This document shows, piece by piece, positions 61,285 to 64,000 of a stretch of 64,000 nt of DNA (position 1 is the stretch's first letter; each line of letters begins with the position of its first letter). The notes below the pieces were generated by a model. The model saw nothing but the letters and a program-made list of their open reading frames with translations. It did not search any database and was not told the origin of the DNA. The position numbers and the translations under genes were made by a program. Origin of the DNA: Mycobacterium haemophilum DSM 44634 (GTDB taxonomy: Bacteria > Actinomycetota > Actinomycetes > Mycobacteriales > Mycobacteriaceae); NCBI RefSeq assembly GCF_000340435.2, contig NZ_CP011883.2, forward strand, positions 4,014,687 through 4,078,686, written 5' to 3'.

Positions 61285-61628
61285 TGACATTCACGACTAG
61301 GACGGCAGTGACGCTTTTCGGTGGTGTAGCCATCCTTGTCTCAGCGGTCGGATACGACGCTGGCGTCGCCGGTAAGTCGGCAACTAGGACGACGACAACC
61401 ACCCCTTCGTTCAGCGTAACGGCAGCACATCCGTTTCCGACTGGTCCCAGAGGTCACACCGGCAAGAGCGGAGTTAGTGACCACCAGGGTTGTATAATCG
61501 GCCTCAACTGTGGTTGTATCCCGCACCGCACGTGTGGACGTCAGCTGGTGCGGCCGCCGGCCCAACTCGATAGGGGGCCAGCCCCGCACGATGGCGGCGG
61601 CCGTGGGGATCAGCCAGCGGTTCCGTGA
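61284..61628 (+). CDS. Small exported hypothetical protein with Thr-rich linker
   Basis: 114 aa from the ATG at 61284, with AGAGGAA 8 bp upstream. Signal peptide or anchor (RTAVTLFGGVAILVSAVGYDAGVAG), then a Thr-rich linker (TRTTTTTPSFSVTAA) and a Cys-containing segment QGCIIGLNCGCIP. Short exported mycobacterial proteins with a comparable Thr stretch and a CxxGLNCG end are known to me; they usually stop soon after that motif. Here the frame continues about 35 more Pro/Gly/Arg-rich residues, which may be a frameshifted tail. Confidence 0.5.
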   Translation: MTFTTRTAVTLFGGVAILVSAVGYDAGVAGKSATRTTTTTPSFSVTAAHPFPTGPRGHTGKSGVSDHQGCIIGLNCGCIPHRTCGRQLVRPPAQLDRGPAPHDGGGRGDQPAVP

Positions 61629-61709
61629 ACGGCAGGCTTCGGCAGATTGAGCGGTCCGTCGTTTGTGCTGCCGATGCGCTGAAGATCGTATTGACCATAT
61701 TGACGGCCA

Positions 61710-62369
61710 TCAGGGCTCGGTCAGGCCGGTTCTGATCGCGTATCGGGTTAGCGCCAAGCGGTCGCGCAGGCCCAGCTTCTGTAGGGTGTTTGTCCGGTGC
61801 CGGTCCACCGTTTTGTTGCTGATGCCAAGGGTTTCCGCAATTTCGCGAGCTGAGTGGCCCTCAGCGATTAGTTTCAGCACTTCCTCCTCACGTGGCGTGA
61901 GAATGGTGTCGGGCAACGCATCACCTTGCCGTGCTCGGCGCAGGTATTCCCGGATCAGGGCGGTCACCGCACCGGCATACAGAAATGGCTCACCGCGCAT
62001 GGTCGCCCGGCACGCCTCGAGTAGATCGCGGTCGGCCACGGATTTGAGGACGTAGCCAGATGCGCCGACCCTAAGCGCTTCGAAGAAGTACTGCTCGTTG
62101 TCGTACATCGACAACATTAGTATCCGCACACGGGGGTGCCTGCGGTGGATCTCTCGCGCAGCCTGCAGCCCGGTCATCCTCGGCATCGCGATGTCGAGGA
62201 TGGCCAGGTCGACGGGGGTGTCGTCGAGAGCCGCGAGCGCCTCGCACCCGTCGGCAGCCTCGGCGACCACGCAGAGGTCCGGCTCAGCATCCAGGATCAT
62301 CCGCAAACCACTTCGCACGAGCGCGTGGTCGTCGGCAAGCAGGATGCGCGCTGGCTGCGACACCATCAT
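61710..62369 (-). CDS. NarL/FixJ-family response regulator
   Basis: 219 aa. Receiver domain 6-125 with acidic pair D13-D14, phosphoacceptor D59 (DLAILDIAMP), Thr/Ser switch (MLSMYD) and Lys109 (VLKS). LuxR-type HTH follows at about 150-212 (LTPREEEVLKLIAEGHSAREIAETLGISNKTVDRHRTNTLQKLG). The start overlaps the stop of the kinase gene (ATGA, 62366-62369), so the pair is translationally coupled. Target genes are unknown. Confidence 0.93.
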   Translation of the reverse strand: MMVSQPARILLADDHALVRSGLRMILDAEPDLCVVAEAADGCEALAALDDTPVDLAILDIAMPRMTGLQAAREIHRRHPRVRILMLSMYDNEQYFFEALRVGASGYVLKSVADRDLLEACRATMRGEPFLYAGAVTALIREYLRRARQGDALPDTILTPREEEVLKLIAEGHSAREIAETLGISNKTVDRHRTNTLQKLGLRDRLALTRYAIRTGLTEP

Positions 62370-63382
62370 CGGTTTCGACCAGTCGACGGCAGCGGTACCA
62401 CTAGCCTGACTTCAGTCCCCTCGGTGGTCGGCGAGGTGATCCTCAGGGTGCCATTCACCAGCAGTGCGCGTTCACGCATACCGCTGATCCCCGCGCCCTC
62501 GGAGACTATCCCGCCGCGGCCGTCGTCGGCGATCCGCAGCGTGAGTTCGTTTGTGGTGACATGAAAGTCCAACCACGCCTTGTTGGCGCCGGAATGGCGG
62601 GCGACGTTGGTCAGGCTCTCTTGGGCGATGCGGTAGCAGACCAGCTCGACGTCAGGCTTCAGCCGGTCGGATTGCGGGGCAATGTGTTTGACGACGTCGA
62701 CACCCGTCGCTTGTGGGAACTCGTCGCACAGTGCATGCAGCGCGCTCGGCAAGCCAAGCTCATCAAGCGCATCCGGGCGCAGTCGGCGAGCGATGCTACG
62801 CACCTCATCGAGGCTGGCGCGCACGGTTTCCTGAGCGTCCCGGAGTTCGCCGCATATCTTAGGGGGCGCGCAGTCAACGGCCCGCTTGAGGCGCAGCAGG
62901 GCGACGGTGAGGGTTTGGCCGATCTCGTCATGCAATTCCCGGGCGATCCGTTGACGCTCGTTTTCCTGCGCGTCCAGCGCCGCCGCGCTCGCGGAAGCCC
63001 GCTCGGTTTCGAGCCGGTCCAGCATGGCGTTGAAGGACATGATGAGGTGGTGTAGGTCGCCATAGCCTCGGTCGTCGTGCATGCGGGGGCTCCGCCGGGG
63101 CGGATCGACCCGCCGCATAGACGCAGCGAGCCGGTCCAGGGGGGCAAGCTTCGAGCGCAGGAGCAGCGCGTTGGCGGTCAACATGACCGCCAACCCGACC
63201 ACAAGGACCGGGATCTCTGCCAGCTTGATGGGCTTCGACACGGTTGCCGGCGACATAACGAGGACCAGCGTGCCGAGGGTAAAGATCAGACCGTTGATCA
63301 AAACAACCCAGCGAAACAAACCGCCCGCTGTGATTATCGCTCGTCGCCGAAATATGTTGATCACCGCTGAGCGAAGCTTCAC
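62366..63382 (-). CDS. NarL-type sensor histidine kinase
   Basis: 338 aa from the GTG at 63380-63382; the frame is open to 63619 but that extension lacks sensible composition. Two membrane helices (about 16-45 and 55-78) enclose only a very short extracytoplasmic loop, so it probably senses within the membrane or via the cytoplasm. HAMP-like linker, then HisKA_3 with phosphorylated His151 (IARELHDEIGQTL), N box NVARHSGANKA and G boxes IADDGRGG and GISGMRERA. It is upstream of and overlaps the regulator gene. Confidence 0.9.
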   Translation of the reverse strand: MKLRSAVINIFRRRAIITAGGLFRWVVLINGLIFTLGTLVLVMSPATVSKPIKLAEIPVLVVGLAVMLTANALLLRSKLAPLDRLAASMRRVDPPRRSPRMHDDRGYGDLHHLIMSFNAMLDRLETERASASAAALDAQENERQRIARELHDEIGQTLTVALLRLKRAVDCAPPKICGELRDAQETVRASLDEVRSIARRLRPDALDELGLPSALHALCDEFPQATGVDVVKHIAPQSDRLKPDVELVCYRIAQESLTNVARHSGANKAWLDFHVTTNELTLRIADDGRGGIVSEGAGISGMRERALLVNGTLRITSPTTEGTEVRLVVPLPSTGRNR

Positions 63383-63881
63383 ACCACTAGCCTGATACGG
63401 GAACAACAGGTTTGTCCATACAGGTTTAATTCCCCCGCAAATGGGTGTCAAATGCGATAGCGATTGGCCGATCGGCGACCAAGACTGAAAGTCATGTGCA
63501 CAGGAGCGTCGAGGCATATCGACCGGATAGCGGTGTCCAGCAGCGTTGGTCTGGATCAGATCTGCATCTGGGATGGTGCGCGCTGCGATAGGTTGGCGGA
63601 CTCGGACAGCAACCGGCACCTATTCGCAACCAATGTGGACCTTGCGCGCATCACCGACCTGCTCAGACCAACCAAGGGATCAGCCCTAGGGGGCGCGATG
63701 AATGTCATCTGATAGCTCACCGGCGAGACGGATCGACCCCACGCCTTCGCAATTCGTTTCTGGCACTTCCAATGGCCCCTTCGCCGACGTCTGGTAACCG
63801 GCACAACAGACCCGCAACAATCGTCGCTTCCCGTCCGCTGAGCGGAGCGAGGAAACTTCGACCTAAGAGGAGACGAAACCA
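63383..63881. other. 499-bp divergent intergenic region between kinase and globin genes
   Basis: Frames on both strands are short and low in coding character. It contains the promoters of the two-component operon (leftward) and the globin gene (rightward). No clear repeat is seen. Confidence 0.4.
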
Positions 63882-64000
63882 ATGTCACGATTTGACATAG
63901 GAACGGAGTCCAGTATCTACGACAGGGTCGGTGGCCATGAAGCCCTTGAGCTCGTTGTCGAGGACTTCTATGCCCGTGTACTTGCCGATGATCACCTGTC
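63882..64000 (+). CDS. glbN: Group I truncated hemoglobin (trHbN type), N-terminal part
   Basis: The 39 complete codons in the window encode SIYDRVGGHEALELVVEDFYARVLADDHL, the helix A/B region of trHbN-type globins, which I recall as nearly the same in Mtb GlbN. A strong AGAGGAGA lies upstream of the ATG. Such globins detoxify nitric oxide in Mtb. The heme-ligand residues lie beyond the window edge. Divergent from the two-component operon, so regulation by that system is conceivable. Confidence 0.85.
   Translation, partial: MSRFDIGTESSIYDRVGGHEALELVVEDFYARVLADDHL

Noticed and set aside
63464..63712. 82-codon plus-strand frame between the kinase and globin genes
   Set aside because: No ribosome site, no recognisable family and an equally long frame on the other strand; treated as intergenic.

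Overview
The window is chromosomal DNA of a slow-growing, phenolic glycolipid (PGL)-producing mycobacterium. High-GC codon use, lpqH, a PE gene, mas, mmpL7, lppX, pks15/1, fadD22 and fadD29 all point there. The proteins are recognisably orthologous to M. tuberculosis (Mtb) ones recalled from memory, but gene order differs. The DIM/PGL locus is split as I recall it in M. leprae: mas-fadD28-mmpL7-lppX-pks15/1 is present without ppsA-E, drrABC or papA5. Several decayed genes and an all-rhamnose-type PGL gene set suggest the M. haemophilum / M. leprae side of the genus. The species is an inference.

Layout. (1) 1-10.8 kb follows Mtb Rv3763 to Rv3752c in mirror orientation: lpqH (cut by the window edge), an alkyl-sulfatase-like hydrolase, a decayed histidine phosphatase, a phosphotransferase-like protein, a LapA-type membrane protein, the proXVWZ osmolyte ABC transporter, a conserved protein, tyrA, an acidic conserved protein, tadA and tRNA-Ser(CGA). 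(2) 10.8-13.57 kb is a 2.8-kb integrated element bounded by a 27-bp direct repeat of the tRNA 3' end. It holds a broken integrase, a coiled-coil membrane protein, a NYN-domain protein and a small zinc-ribbon ORF. (3) 13.6-17.05 kb holds a GDPD-like secreted protein lacking key metal ligands, a YbjQ protein, a rhomboid remnant, a hypothetical protein, a PE34-like gene and a DUF2237 gene. (4) 17.07-23.9 kb is a minus-strand set: WS/DGAT acyltransferase, Pls/PosA-type NRPS with membrane and hexapeptide-repeat regions, and an M1 metallopeptidase whose start overlaps the NRPS stop.

(5) 24-51.5 kb is the DIM/PGL core. Mas makes the mycocerosic acids and FadD28 activates its starters. MmpL7 and LppX move the lipids outward. 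The chorismate lyase (Rv2949c type) makes p-hydroxybenzoate, FadD22 loads it, Pks15/1 elongates it, and FadD29 activates the product for the pps enzymes encoded elsewhere. The ketoreductase (Rv2951c type), methyltransferase (Rv2952 type) and enoyl reductase (Rv2953 type) finish the phthiocerol chain. (6) 51.6-58.8 kb is the sugar-decorating part: two UGT-type glycosyltransferases, two near-identical methyltransferases, one Rv2959c-type rhamnosyl O-methyltransferase and one atypical GT2 protein. It has clear cassette duplication with a gene-conversion footprint. (7) 58.9-64 kb holds an SRPBCC protein, a UPF0677 methyltransferase, a SnoaL pseudogene, a transposase scar, a small secreted protein, a NarL-type two-component system and the start of a trHbN-type globin.
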